64,000 bases of DNA from Penelope pileata (lineage: Eukaryota > Chordata > Aves > Galliformes > Cracidae). The position numbers and the translations under genes were made by a program. The DNA lies in contig WBMW01003145.1 of NCBI GenBank assembly GCA_013396635.1, positions 720,660 through 784,659 on the forward strand, given 5' to 3'. Below are positions 12,143-24,717 of the stretch, one piece after another (position 1 is the stretch's first letter; each line of letters begins with the position of its first letter). The notes beneath the pieces are model-generated. The model saw nothing but the letters and a program-made list of their open reading frames with translations. It did no database searches and was not told the DNA's origin.

Positions 12143-12824
12143 NNNNNNNNNNNNNNNNNNNNNNNNNNNNNNNNNNNNNNNNNNNNNNNNNNNNNNNNNN
12201 NNNNNNNNNNNNNNNNNNNNNNNNNNNNNNNNNNNNNNNNNNNNNNNNNNNNNNNNNNNNNNNNNNNNNNNNNNNNNNNNNNNNNNNNNNNNNNNNNNNN
12301 NNNNNNNNNNNNNNNNNNNNNNNNNNNNNNNNNNNNNNNNNNNNNNNNNNNNNNNNNNNNNNNNNNNNNNNNNNNNNNNNNNNNNNNNNNNNNNNNNNNN
12401 NNNNNNNNNNNNNNNNNNNNNNNNNNNNNNNNNNNNNNNNNNNNNNNNNNNNNNNNNNNNNNNNNNNNNNNNNNNNNNNNNNNNNNNNNNNNNNNNNNNN
12501 NNNNNNNNNNNNNNNNNNNNNNNNNNNNNNNNNNNNNNNNNNNNNNNNNNNNNNNNNNNNNNNNNNNNNNNNNNNNNNNNNNNNNNNNNNNNNNNNNNNN
12601 NNNNNNNNNNNNNNNNNNNNNNNNNNNNNNNNNNNNNNNNNNNNNNNNNNNNNNNNNNNNNNNNNNNNNNNNNNNNNNNNNNNNNNNNNNNNNNNNNNNN
12701 NNNNNNNNNNNNNNNNNNNNNNNNNNNNNNNNNNNNNNNNNNNNNNNNNNNNNNNNNNNNNNNNNNNNNNNNNNNNNNNNNNNNNNNNNNNNNNNNNNNN
12801 NNNNNNNNNNNNNNNNNNNNNNNN
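12143..12824. other. Assembly gap (682 N)
   Basis: Run of N inside the proximal TNRC6B 3'UTR, directly after an A/G-rich stretch. Open frames that appear to cross it are meaningless. Confidence 1.
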
Positions 12825-13579
12825 ACAGACTGTCTGAGCACATAGTTGCCTCCCTTATATAACTTCAGTTTTTTCGTTTGGAATATGAATCCAAAAAGAG
12901 AACATATCACTCTTGAAATACTTGAATCATGAACGCCAACTTAGAAAGACAATGTGAAGCAAGTACACATACCATTTAAATTTAAACACAAAAAATTAAA
13001 AAAATTAGTTTCTAGTTTTTCACTTTTTCATGTTATACGGAAGTTGTTGCTAAGAAACATATATACTGAAAAAATAGCTTTTTAACTTTGTTTGCACTGG
13101 GTGTGTTTCCGTCCTTAGGTCTACCATGTTGGGNCAAAAAAACCAACACTTTGTGATTGGCTGGTTGATAAGTACCAGTGTGTTCTGGCACATGTAACTG
13201 CCCACGTGTGCTTGTTTCTGTGTGAGTGTGTGTGCACATGTTCGTGTGTGTGCATTTTTTCTCTATATATATAATCTTGAAACGCTGCATTGCTGATGGT
13301 CTATGGGCTGGCTGGCCATCTGTGTGTCTTGCTTCTAAAAACAAGACAGGCATGGTGGAGTCCCTGTGGCTGAAGCAGAATCCAGTTGGGCTGGATTAAA
13401 ATTTGTCAGTGAGTTTTTTTTTAAATTCATTTCAGCAGGGTGCTATCTCAAGTTTGCAGATCATACTGAATGGGTAGTCGCTTCCTAGCCCTTGTTCTAA
13501 CCCTGTGGTAGAGCAGAACACTGCCATATCCAAAGGATTTGGTGAGAGGGGAGCCAATGTTGTCTTTTGAGTAGCAGTG

Positions 13580-13595
13580 TATTTATTTATTTATG
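13580..13595 (+). promoter_or_regulatory. TNRC6B: AU-rich element (overlapping ATTTA pentamers)
   Basis: TATTTATTTATTTATG contains three overlapping ATTTA pentamers and a TTATTTATT nonamer, the class of element bound by TTP/ZFP36 and HuR in mRNA 3'UTRs. Confidence 0.6.
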
Positions 13596-15382
13596 TCTGC
13601 ATGTGGGGTTTTTGTACTGAGTGAACCCTAGAATGTTTGTTATATAATGCAAGCCATTTCTTTTTCTTCTGATGAGGGGAAAAGGGGAGGAAAGACGTTG
13701 CCATTTTTTGTGTGACAAAGAAGAATGTTCTTAGTCTCTTGCAAGCTTCAGTACCTTAAAAAAAAAACAGAAAAGATAAGCTTCTTTTCTCTCCCAAATG
13801 CATAAATAAGCACCCATATCCATTCTTGAGGAATCCATCAAAAGCTCGAAAGTCCAGCCCAACCAGGTTAGCCTTTTACTTGTTTTACTGCTTGTTTTAA
13901 AACTGACAAAACCGAAATGGTGTCAGCAACGCGCTGGCCGGCCTGCCTCATCCCCTGAAAGCACATGCAGCTGACTCCCTTCCGCGTCCTTCACGGTGAG
14001 CGTTACCTGTGCCAGGCCTTGGTGTATTACAACGCCAGACCATCACTGACAGAAACGTTTACTTACGAATGTTCTTAAACCAGTGTGTACTTCAAACGTT
14101 TCCTTTTGTTTCTCCGTGTTGTGTTTTTTCCTGTGTACGTGGTTTTGCTTAGGGAGGTATATAACTAGCAAAGACTTTTTTTTTTTTTTTAAAGTATTGC
14201 ACCTTTTTGTTTTTTGTTTTTACTTTTTCTGTACTGTTGCTTTTTAATTTCTGTATTTAAGGAAAGGTTTGGGGTTTTTTTTTTAGCATCAGTGTAAGTA
14301 GTACTCTGGGCAGGATAGGGGTGACCTATGTAATCCACAGTGATAGCCAGTGTGTGCGTGCATGTGTGCGCTGGGAACAAAACTTCCGAGACCGCTTGTT
14401 GTGAAGTCGTAGCAGCCTTGAAGGAGCATCCCTTTACACAAAGCCAGAAGTCTTTGGAGGAAGGCTGGGAAAAGAGGGAAGAGAGGTGCCGGTACTTTTC
14501 CCCTAAGTGCTAGCAGTCCGTTGTCTAGCTGTCGTGCTGTCTAACAAAGTGCCGATGTACAGTACCAGCAACTACCTGTCCATTCCAGCCCTCAGTGGGA
14601 GCAGTTCTCGGTTTTTATTACCTGTTGGGGGGGAGGATAAGGGAGTCTCTTTCTTCAGCGTTTTCATTGAAGGATCCAACAGTGTCTAACACATTTAAGC
14701 AGGGGTTGGGTGGGGAGAAGCAGAAGCAGAGCCGAGTAAGGTAGGGGTGCGTGTGTGTGTCTGGGTGCGTGTGCCTGTGGGTGGGGCGGGGGGAAGGGCT
14801 AGGGAGTTCCGTGGCTTTTTTGAATTCTCCCTTTCTATGTAAACCCGATGTCATAAGGAAGACTGACTGAGGGAAATGCTGCATTTACACATGCCTGTAG
14901 ATTTGTACGCCAAGTGTTACGTGACAAAAAGTATGAGTAGGTTTGTATTTGCTTAGTAAACTGGAGTGTGCAGCATACTCTGGCCCCATTGGAATATGCT
15001 TTTCTATCACGTCTCCTCCTTCATCCCACCATGCACAAAGAAACAAAATCTTCTCTTCCAGCTCCTGCTAGCTAGTGCCCCTCGCATGCACGCGTCCGTA
15101 AAGCTTTTGTTTCTGACGGTCTCCGCTCGAAGCCCGGCCGCGCTCCCACAGGCAGAGCAGGTTCCTAAAAGCCCTGTGCCAGCAGTTCTTCCTAGCGAAG
15201 CACCTTTGGTCCGAGTCAGCCAGTGCCCGTTCTCCCCCGTGGTTTGCTCTCCACGCTGGTTCATCGCTGTGTGCCACCCTCACTTCTCTCTCCCAGCCTG
15301 CCCTAAGGTCCCTTTTCCTGCACTTTGGGTTAGTTGAGTTCATTGCGATACTACGGTGAAAGCCGGGTGCTAGAGCCCCTCT

Positions 15383-15390
15383 TGTTTACA
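15383..15390 (+). promoter_or_regulatory. TNRC6B: miR-30 8-mer seed match
   Basis: TGTTTACA, the full 8-mer complement of the miR-30-5p seed, in the inferred 3'UTR. A second copy lies at 24710-24717. Confidence 0.4.
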
Positions 15391-15741
15391 AGACGTAATG
15401 AGGGATTTGAAATATTTAAAAAGAAAAGCTAAATTGTTCTTCCATTGTAAGCTTAAAGGGAAAAAAATTAAAACATACAAAAAAAAAAAAAAAGACCAAA
15501 AAGTGCATATATATATTTTAGATGAAGACTAACTCTGGGAGCATTTAACAGTGTTTTTGTTTTTGTTTTAACATTTTATTTTCCTGCTTTAAATTTGCAA
15601 GCATTCTCAGGAATTCTAGGGTAGGAAGCCAGTTTTTTGAAGATGGTTTATTTAACCTTATCCTAGATAGATGGCTGTTTCTTGTTGATAAACTTTTACA
15701 AGTTCCTGAATCTTCAAAATGTTTGAAAGTTTTTACTTTAA

Positions 15742-15768
15742 AATAAAAATGCTAAAAAAATTAATAAA
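15742..15768 (+). terminator. TNRC6B: Paired AATAAA signals in TNRC6B 3'UTR
   Basis: AATAAA at 15742-15747 and 15763-15768, followed by an A-rich tract. A candidate intermediate polyadenylation site, although the downstream A-tract could also cause internal oligo-dT priming. Confidence 0.4.
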
Positions 15769-18700
15769 AAGAAAAAGAAAAAAAAAAAGAAAAAATCTCC
15801 AAATGTTACTGTCAAGCGGGGGGATCAAGGATTTTAAAGACTGAGTAAATTAAGATACATTAAGAAAACTTCTCAATATCAGCAACAGAAATCCATTGTA
15901 ATCTTAAGGTGTGGGAGAAGAAGGGTTATCATTCGTAGTGCTTTGGTACTCACGCAGACGGGTGCAGTTGCATGGAGAAGAGAAGTGTGTGAATGGAAAT
16001 CCATTACTTTGTTCCCTTTCGATTTGAAACTAAAATATTCTTCCAAGCACCTTTTTGAAAGCAAAGAGAAACTGTAAACCTAACAAAAATGCAGTATAGA
16101 TTAACTGAAAGAGTCCTCAGTTAGGAGCAGCAGCAGGAAATACATGATGGTGCTTCTTTAAACCACTTCTAAGTAGTGCTAAAGAAAACCAGTGCTGACA
16201 GAAAGTCCAAGAAGGAAGTAGTTTTTATCCTGCCTTTTTCAATACAGAAAAAAAGGAGGCATTATGGAGAAACTGCAGTAAAATGTACGTTAGAAATCAA
16301 CTTCCCTGTTATTGGCTATTTGGCCAGTTTTATTCCCCAGTTGGAGATTTGCTGCTTGCTTTCCTTAACCCCCAGCCCACCCTCAGTCTTTCTGCGTTGT
16401 TTCGTATGAGGGGAATAGCTGGTAAACTCTTCTGTTCACCCTATTGCTGCTGGCTGTCAGGGAGGACAGCCTTGAGCTTCAGAGCTCGGTGCTGGGGTGC
16501 CTGACTTCGGTCCCCCAGCTCTAAGGGTCAGGGGCTTGCTCCTCCTGAATGGCGAGGCTCACACCACAGAAACCGCGCTAGTGCCTTTCTACATGCACCC
16601 TACAGTAGGGGAAGGGAGGGGAGATGAGGCAGTATAGTCGCTTGACGGAGCTAAATGTACCCGTTCTTGCAGAAAAAAAAGAGCATGCTGCGTAAGCGGG
16701 TCATGCCATGAGTTACATAGCAGTAGTTGTTGAGATAGCTTTTTACTATTTAAAAAAGTCAGATGCCAAATTAATGTCCTTTTCATATCAGTTGCCCAGT
16801 GTTTTTTGTGTTGTACTCTGTGTACGTACAAGTTGTATACGTGTGTGTGTGTTGACTCTAATGCATCAACTAATTTGGGAAAAAAATTGTATAATGGGCC
16901 AGTAGAGGAGCGTTCATTTCGAGCGTTAAAGACTTTTTGTTTTTGAGGAGAAAATTTGAGGGTTTTTTGGCCAGAGGCTGTTTTTTAATCAAATCAGTAG
17001 TGTCCTAAAAAAGAGGAAATGGTAGGATTTTGTCAAAAAGAGCCCAGGAGCTTGGCAGTCACTTGAAAGTTGAATCGTGACTGCTGAAGGGATGCAGTCT
17101 GGAGCTACGGCTGTCAACTGGGTCCAAGCCTCCTGTCCTACAGCAGTCTGCTCCTCTGTTCCCTCAAGGTACAGACCTGCAAACGTTAGCGACCGTCTTC
17201 TCAGTGACAGTTTTCCTAAACTGTCAAAGCAAAGCCACGTTAGTCTTACTGCTTTCCAACCACACACAATAGTTCCATTCCTCTCTGAATTACGTGTAGC
17301 TGACTGTGATGTTGCTGGCACGGCTCAGTCCTGGCATTCCTAACCCCACTGCAAATTATTTCTGAGCGTTGTGCTTACCAGACTCATCTTCTGGAGACAA
17401 CCCTTGCTCAAATGTTGTGAATATTCTGCTACCATTTGGGCTCGTAACAGCAAAAAAAACAGTGGGAATTGATGTGAAGGTGTTTTGGGGCTTCTGCAAC
17501 CATTCCAGGAAAGGAATTGGTGGCAGCATCTTGTTTAAAATACTGACAGAGAAAGTAGGGAAAAGGGGCTGGAGAAAAAACACATCTTACTATATCCGTC
17601 ACTGGAAAATAATTTTTACTTTCTCAAGCAACAGAGAAGGCTTCATTCTGTTCTTTGACTCTCAAGATTATGCAGTTTAAATATATATGTGCTTTGCAGG
17701 GGGTTTCCTATGTCCTGCTTTTTGTTTTGAGTCCTTCAGTGATACATTTTAGCCATCTTCTAAATAAGTACCCCCCACCTGGCTTACAGTACATCCTGCA
17801 GTGTGCATCCAGCTGGGACTTTCTTAATAGGTTTGTTGGTTCTTCCTCCACTTGAGATTTCCTTTTAGCCATAACAAAGCGCAGTGAGCAGAACAATACA
17901 AATCAAAGAGGAGCGGGTGCAGCTCAGAAATCTCCGTTGAGATCTCTGACACTTATTTTGGAAAGCAGGTTTAATATGTCCATTGGAGGACTTGCCATTT
18001 TTCCCACTGTTTTTATCCTTCCCTGGGCACGTGGCCCAACAGTCTTGAGAGCATTTTTGTTGTTATTGTTTCCCAATCACAGGGTGTCAGGTTTTTCTTT
18101 CAAGTTTTTTTACTTCAGGTTAAGTGGCGTGTGTAATGAGCAAGAATGTTAAGCCAAGTGTGTGTTTTTCTTTTGCAGTATAAACACGATGTTTTCAACA
18201 ACCAGTGTGGGATAGCAGCCCGAAAGATGAAATAACAGTTGAACCTTTATATTAAAGTTGGCTGCATTTTTTTTTCCTAACATGAATTTCTAAACATTTA
18301 GTCCTTAGATTTTTTTCCCTCATGTTTTTCTTCCTAAAAATGCTGCTGCATCTTCCACTGTTTGTGTCTTGACAGTGCATCCAAACAGGACTGTAATTTC
18401 TTTTGCTTTTGCTTCGTTCTTTGGTATGTTTGCCTCTTAGGCTTCTAAATTTGTTCATGTGTATGCCTGTAGACTTTAAGAGGAGTGCTGTATGTTTCTG
18501 AGATACCCACATCTGGCCAAGTCTGTTCTGGGAAATCAGGAGTGATCCTCACATAAATTAGTCCCGCTGACCTTAAATGAGTGCATGCTGCTCAAGTAAG
18601 GGCTCTTTGTGTAAGTAAACCTTAGCTGGATCAGGGTCCAGGTAGCAGATGAGGACCTGTTACATTTCCAAAGCAGCAAACAGACCGGTGTTGCATATAT

Positions 18701-18869
18701 CACATTCACTGTAGATCGTGTGACCTTACCATCCGGGTTGCTCCAGTGGATTGAACTGCGCTTTTTGCGGTAGATAGTTAGCATCTCAGGGTGTGAGTCC
18801 TGATGGAGAGAAAGGTAGTTTCTTCTGTCTCTGAAAAGGTTCCCCTATCGCAGGAGCAACTTTCTTATC

Positions 18870-18877
18870 TGTAAATA
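18870..18877 (+). promoter_or_regulatory. TNRC6B: Pumilio octamer
   Basis: TGTAAATA matches the PUM1/2 consensus UGUANAUA. A second identical octamer lies at 19430-19437, 560 nt downstream. Confidence 0.45.
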
Positions 18878-19026
18878 TGCATGCATGTATTTGTGGGCAG
18901 GAAAGTAATACCAAGAAAATTAAGTTGAAATGAATTTAAAAAAAAAAAAAAATGCTGTTGAAATGCAATTTTGGTCCTGAATCTGAAAAAACATATGCAG
19001 AATCTGTTGCTGTGACTAAATGGATT

Positions 19027-19034
19027 TTTGCACA
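19027..19034 (+). promoter_or_regulatory. TNRC6B: miR-19 8-mer seed match
   Basis: TTTGCACA is the 8-mer target of miR-19. A second copy is at 24991-24998, and a miR-17-family 8-mer is at 25331-25338. Confidence 0.4.
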
Positions 19035-19429
19035 AAATACCATTTCAGTTTTGTACAGTTTATTTGCTACGATGTTGCAATGTCAGGAACCTTATTAATA
19101 GCCTGATACTGTTAGATCATATCAATCATTCTTGCTGTGATCAAAATACAGATGTCTAAAGCCCAGATTATCTTCCTTCACCGTTACTGAGCTTCCCAAC
19201 GTGGCAGAAGGATGTTAGCAGTAACAGGGAAACATTCATAAAGCTTCCCTGGTGTTGACAAACCCCATTTCCCTGTTGTGCTGAATTTACATCTAAGCCT
19301 AAAATGCAAACCCTAAGTGTTGCTGGAGCAGAGCTGTTGGTTGGACTGGAGGGCAGGAGCATCACTGGAGGTATTCACTGTCTTGCTAGTTCGTGTCCCT
19401 CACAATGTTTTCTAGAAGTGTCCTGTCAC

Positions 19430-19437
19430 TGTAAATA
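19430..19437 (+). promoter_or_regulatory. TNRC6B: Pumilio octamer
   Basis: Second TGTAAATA in the 3'UTR. Paired PUM sites are typical of regulated targets, but activity here is only inferred. Confidence 0.45.
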
Positions 19438-22400
19438 TCAGTGTTGCTGAATTTTACCAAAGTTCCCCTGCAGTAGGTAATAGGAAACAGCCAGGTCCAT
19501 CTTGTAGTGACTCTCCAAGCAGAGCTTTGTCTACAGTGGGATTCAAGGGTCCGTCTACACTGCTGTTAAAACTGAGTCAGGGTCCTATTAAAATCTAGCT
19601 CTCTATTTCGTAGTGTACGTGGAACTTTAAAACTTGTGTTATAGTGACTGTAGCTTCTAATCCTTATATGAAAAATGATTAAAGGTTTCATCTGTGCTAT
19701 GAAAAAGCACCACAGCTCCCGATGGAGCCCGTTTTTAAAACTGTCATCAGGCCAAGGTAGATACAGCTTCGTCTGCGGCACGCAGCAGACAGCATCCGTT
19801 CCCATCTGCGGATTGTGTGCGTGTCTTCACTGAGCTATGCAGGAAAGCTCCTCTCCAAAAATCTCCCAGGATCCAGCGCTACATAAGCAAGCTTCTAGCA
19901 AATCAAGTGCCCTCTGCAAAGAGCCGTTCTCACCCTGTATGTGTGACAGCTGGGACTGGTGACACTCAGCAGTGTTAGGGCTCCTGCTAACTTTGTTGTG
20001 AGAGAGGCAGATTTTTGACTTGACTCTGACAGCCTTTCTGTACAGTGAATACAGAGCACTCCCGGGGGGGTGGGGATGGTGAGCAAAGAATGCATTGTGC
20101 CAGCCAGCATTAAGTATTTTTGCAGCAAACATTCTTGATGGTGGTGGACAGAGGGGAAAAGAACGGATTGGAGAAGTTTGCATGGATGCGCAATACAAGG
20201 AGGCAGTGCTTAGCAAAAGGTGTTTCCTTGAGCATTAAATGCCTCCTTCTGGGTATCAGTGTGCATAGCTGCGTTCACAGAACTCATTTCCTCATTTTTT
20301 TAAAATTTTGTTTTAACTGAGAGAAAGTGGAAGCTTGTCCTATTGCAGATGAAACACAACCATAAGTGAACATTTTCTTCATCGTTTACTGTTGAGCAGT
20401 AAGAGCAGGTTGCACAGCTTGCTAGAGTAGCTATTTCCGTGACATGGTGATGATGTTTTGTGCTTTCTTTCCCCTCCCTCTCCCTGCCAGATACGGCTTA
20501 CCCTTTCTATACAAGGCGCCGAGTGTGGATTTTTTTTGTTTTGCTTTGTTTCGGGAATGCGTGGAGAAGAAGCAAAATGAAGTGAAAATGCAAGCCAAGG
20601 TAGAACAGCCTTACTTTAGGGGGTAGCCTTACAACAGAGCTTTATAGTGAGTGTGCTGTATTCCAAAATACGTAAGCCAAAAACAAACAAAAAAAAGCAT
20701 TCATTTATGCAAAAAAAAAAAAAAATTAAAAAGAGGTGTTGGAAGACTTCTTTAATATGTACCTTTTAAAGGTAGAGTAAGGTCTCACCGAGTGATACGT
20801 TATTGTGATACTTCTTGCTGGGTCAGTAGGGATGGGTTGGGGTATAAGCGCTTAATGTTTTCCTCCTTCTATGTTTTTACAAGCAGTAAGTTAAATGTGG
20901 TATTTATGAATGTGCCTTTGTGAGTACAGTGACTGTCTAACGGAGGAGACCACTTGGGCTGGAGGGGAGGCAGTGGTCAATTTGTTCTTTCAAGAGGTCA
21001 GACATTGAGATTCCAGCCCACTGGTCCCTTTTGGCAAGCAGCATCTTTGGGCTGGTCTCTACACTGCACAATACGTATTCATATGTGGTAGAGATCGGGG
21101 TGGGGGTGAGAAGGGCCGTCATGTGGTGCACAGAAGCTGTTGGTAGTTGTAGGCTAGTCTGCCGTTGCAGGTTGAGTTTGTGTGTGTGTGTTACGTGGCT
21201 TCTCTTTCTGTTGGTGCGCGTGCGTGTGAGTGCGTGTGGCTTTATTTTTTGTAAGCACTGGAGAATTGAAACACAGTGATGTTTGAGACAAATTTATACA
21301 TGTAGAGAAGATGATGTTTTGTAGCTTCTGTTAAATAGTGGGTGCAGGCACACTTTTACCCTCTCTGTCCGTGTCCTGATAAGAGAAACAGGAAAATTTA
21401 TTTTTTTCAACCGTTCAACTTCCAGCACACTTAATGTTGCCATTTAAATGAACAGGGTATTACACGAGAAGAAAAAAAGTCTTTGAAATGGTGAGGTAGA
21501 AGTGTTTAAAAGGAAAAAAAAATCTGAAGTAATTTTTTGTTTCTTCGAAGCTGTTTGTAGCTAAACATGGGAATCTGCAGTGTCTCCTTCCATTTGTTTT
21601 TTTTCTAATAATTCACCTCTTCATCCCACCCAAAATGAGGTGTACAAGATCAAGAGCTGTTGCTGTAGCCCCTTGCAATTCCCACCCTGAAAAGAAACTC
21701 CAGTGGGATCCCTCAGCTCTATTCAGGAAGACAAAGAGAGGAGAGACTCTGCAGTTTTCTTTGCTTCGCTCTCATTCCTCTCTAATGGCCTTGAAATGTA
21801 TTATTATGCAAATGTGAATTTTGATACTGAACTTAAGAAGAGGTTGTTTGTTCTTTTTTCAAAAAAAAAAAAAAAAGGTCCCATATGTGGTCAGCATCGC
21901 TTCTTTATTTTGTAAGTGAATTGTAAACTATGCATTCTGCAAAGGGGGCGTAGGGGACAAAGATAGCTTTGCTAAACTGTTCAGGAGTTTCTGTGTCCAT
22001 GGTATATCCGTTACAGTTTGGGGGAGTGTGGAAGTGATGACATTGAAATAAGGCGTTCGTAAGAACTTTTGCTGAATTTGGCAGCTGGGCAGAGATTTGG
22101 AAAACCAAGGTAGACTGCAAAACAAAACCCGCTCTGAACCTTCCACAGGATTGTGAATTGTAGCCATGCAGTGTTAACCCAGGGCCAGTAGGGTGAATGG
22201 GACACCAGCTCTACCTGGGGAACAATCCACGACCTCCTGCGTTCTGGCCCCGGTCAAGCTCAGGAAACACAGTGCCGTAGGCACTGGCTCTTTTGGATTT
22301 ACTTCTTGCTTTCCATTACAGCAGTCTTGCACTCTCCCAGGAGAATCGGAACACGGCTGGTCCTTCTGTCTACGCCCACTTTTCCCTAAAGTTTTCATCG

Positions 22401-22965
22401 CTGCTGCTTCTGGCACAGCTGAAATAGTGGCAGCGCAGCCACAGACAAGACAGCGGAGGTGGTTCTTCTTCTAGTGCTGACCAAGGCGTGACTGTGAGGG
22501 CTGCAGTTTTTCAACATTGGCAGCTACCAGTGCTTTGTCTTCTGGTGTTTCCACAGGTGACTTAGCATTAATCTTGGCAATAGGTGAAATTTTGGGGAAT
22601 GTAGGCTGATGTGTAGACGAGGCTCTCTATGTAAAAGAAAAGGTCTTTGTTAAGTAGTTGGTATCATAACGGGCAAGAAAGGATTCGCTTCCTCACGTCT
22701 CCAAAATGCAGTCGTTGTGAATTGCATGTGTTCCTTGAAGCCTGCTGAGCTTCCAGGAGCAATCTCGTCAGAAAAACGTAGATCTTACTGCCCTCTCCAT
22801 CTTCTTGATAGGGACCGTTTGTTGACTTGACTTTCTCCTTTGTCCATGGTGTACCATGGTACCTGCATTATCCTTGGCATTATCTTACATGTAATATCAT
22901 AAACAGAGTATCCTGCCTGTATTCAGTGTTTTCATGCAGCAGTTTTATTTTTGTTGACATTCACA

Positions 22966-22973
22966 GTACTGTA
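22966..22973 (+). promoter_or_regulatory. TNRC6B: miR-101 8-mer seed match
   Basis: GTACTGTA is the 8-mer target of miR-101. A second 8-mer is at 25528-25535. Confidence 0.35.
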
Positions 22974-23232
22974 ATAAGTAATAGACTTGATGATCACTCT
23001 CGCATCTGTGCCTGCCTTGCAGATGTGATCTTATCAGGGTTCCACTCTGTCAGATTGCCTTTAAAAAAATATATGGAAAAAAAAAAAGGAAAAAAAAATC
23101 TGGAGCTTAAACTCACTCACAAAAATACCTCGTGGTACATTTCCCCTTCTGATGTAACCATTTAAATCTTAACTTTTCTTCTAAAATTAATGGGTTTTTA
23201 TTTCCATCTGTTACCTCCTTTCTGGAAAGATG

Positions 23233-23470
23233 TTTGGACTAGTGGTTTTGAGCACAGGACCAGAAGCCTGGAACTCCTGAATTTTAACATCGGCCCTTAT
23301 TCTTCCCTCTTTGGCCTTGGGCAAGTCATTTAACTTCTTTGCCTTTGTTTTTTCATTGGTAAAACAGGGGCGATAATAATACTTACCTACCTCACAGGGG
23401 TTTTGTGAGGATCAACTAGCATATGTTTGTAAAGTGCTTTAAAGATTAAAAGCATGATAGAAGTATTAAG
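23233..23470 (+). mobile_element. MIR-type CORE-SINE in TNRC6B 3'UTR
   Basis: The sequence follows the MIR consensus nearly end to end: CTAGTGGTTTTGAGCACAGG, AGAAGCCTGGA, the core CCTTGGGCAAGTCATTTAAC, TTTTTTCATTGGTAAAACAG, GATAATAATACTTACCTACC, GTGAGGATCAACTAG and GTAAAGTGCTTTAAAG. MIR elements are ancient tRNA-derived SINEs present in amniotes. Identification was by memory of the consensus, not by alignment. Preservation is unusually good for a bird genome. Confidence 0.85.
23387..23394 (+). promoter_or_regulatory. TNRC6B: let-7 8-mer seed match inside the MIR element
   Basis: CTACCTCA is the 8-mer target of let-7. It lies in the part of the MIR whose consensus itself reads CCTACCTCA, so the site was supplied by the transposon. 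Confidence 0.45.
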
Positions 23471-24588
23471 AGTTTTGACAGCGAGATAGTTCATTCTTTT
23501 TACGTCCTTCGCTTGTGTGGAGGGAGAGAACCTATGACACTGTCTGTGATAAAGCCATTAGACACTCAGATCCTAAATAACAGAAGTTGATGGAGATTCA
23601 GTTACTTGTGCTCGTCCTCTTCATGCCAGTTTCCTCTTGCTGCTCTTCCTTGTAGGGTTACGCCAGTTTTGCTACAGGTCACACGTCTCTAGTTAGACTT
23701 CTGGATAAACCTTTGAACTTGAAGTACTTGAGCTTGCTGCTTCTTTGACCGGATCTCCAAGTTGGATTCAGTTTGTGTACTTTTCCCTCCCTTTACGTAG
23801 AGGTTTTGTTCATGTCATCATCCAAGTGGGCGCGTCTCTTGCCGTCACGAAGGGGAGGCCGTGGCCTGCGGTCGCAGAGAGGGGCTGTCACGTGGAGATC
23901 CTTGCCACCTTATGCTGCTCCAGGAACGAAGGGCAGAGTAGCTTCCCATTCCCTTCCGCAAATTAATTCATCAGTGTGTTATGGGTGACACTTCAGTGTC
24001 TCTCAGCCCACAGTACCCAGCAGCCATTGCCTGCCAGCAGGACGTTGGACCGGGGGGAGCGGCCCTCGTGTGAGGGTGATGGGGCCTGCGGCAGCCAGGG
24101 AGCCTCGCTGCTTTCTTCCTCCTCCAACTATACAGGTGCACATCCCAGGGATGTGTGTGTGAGCCTTTGGGAATCTGGCCTTCAAAATGCCGAGGAGGTG
24201 GCGTCTCTGTCTGAAACCTGTCTGATGCTGCCCGGTCCTTTCTGTCCTGTGCTGCGCCCCGTGGCCTTAGGGACACCTCTGCTCTGGCTGCGTGCCGCCC
24301 TCTCCATCTCTGCCACTACTTGAGGCAAAATGCAGTGATATGCTGAGAGAGGAGCTGAAACGATGTGCGTTCACCCGCAGGGTTTCCATACATAGGTCTT
24401 GCATTTCTGCCGGGCGCACGTGGAGCACGTGCTGTGCGACGCTTTCCTTCTCTCAGACAGAACAGAGAGCAGCACAACTGCCAATGGCAACTCTGCCCTG
24501 TTTACTTCGAATCCAAGGTGTGAGGTATTTTCCCTAAAGAACCAAAAAAAAAACCCCTTCTCACAAAAGTAACCAAATGTAATCTTCC

Positions 24589-24615
24589 GGAGGGAGGGAG
24601 GGAGGGAGGGAGGAG
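24589..24615 (+). repeat. (GGGA)n tract with G-quadruplex potential
   Basis: Six or more GGG runs separated by single A residues (GGAGGGAGGGAGGGAGGG onward). As RNA this could form a stacked G-quadruplex within the TNRC6B 3'UTR. Confidence 0.7.
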
Positions 24616-24709
24616 AGGCAGTGGTGGGGAGCGCTCTGATCTATCCTCGTCTCCGCCGCTCGGCTGGAGATGGAAATGCTGCTTTCAGTTCCACAAACAT
24701 AAGGGATTA

Positions 24710-24717
24710 TGTTTACA
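24710..24717 (+). promoter_or_regulatory. TNRC6B: miR-30 8-mer seed match
   Basis: Second TGTTTACA. A 7-mer TGTTTAC is also present at 24499-24505. Confidence 0.4.

Noticed and set aside
12068..12910. Long open frames on both strands (245-274 codons) around 12.1-12.9 kb
   Set aside because: Almost all of their length is the N gap; the flanking real residues are low-complexity UTR.
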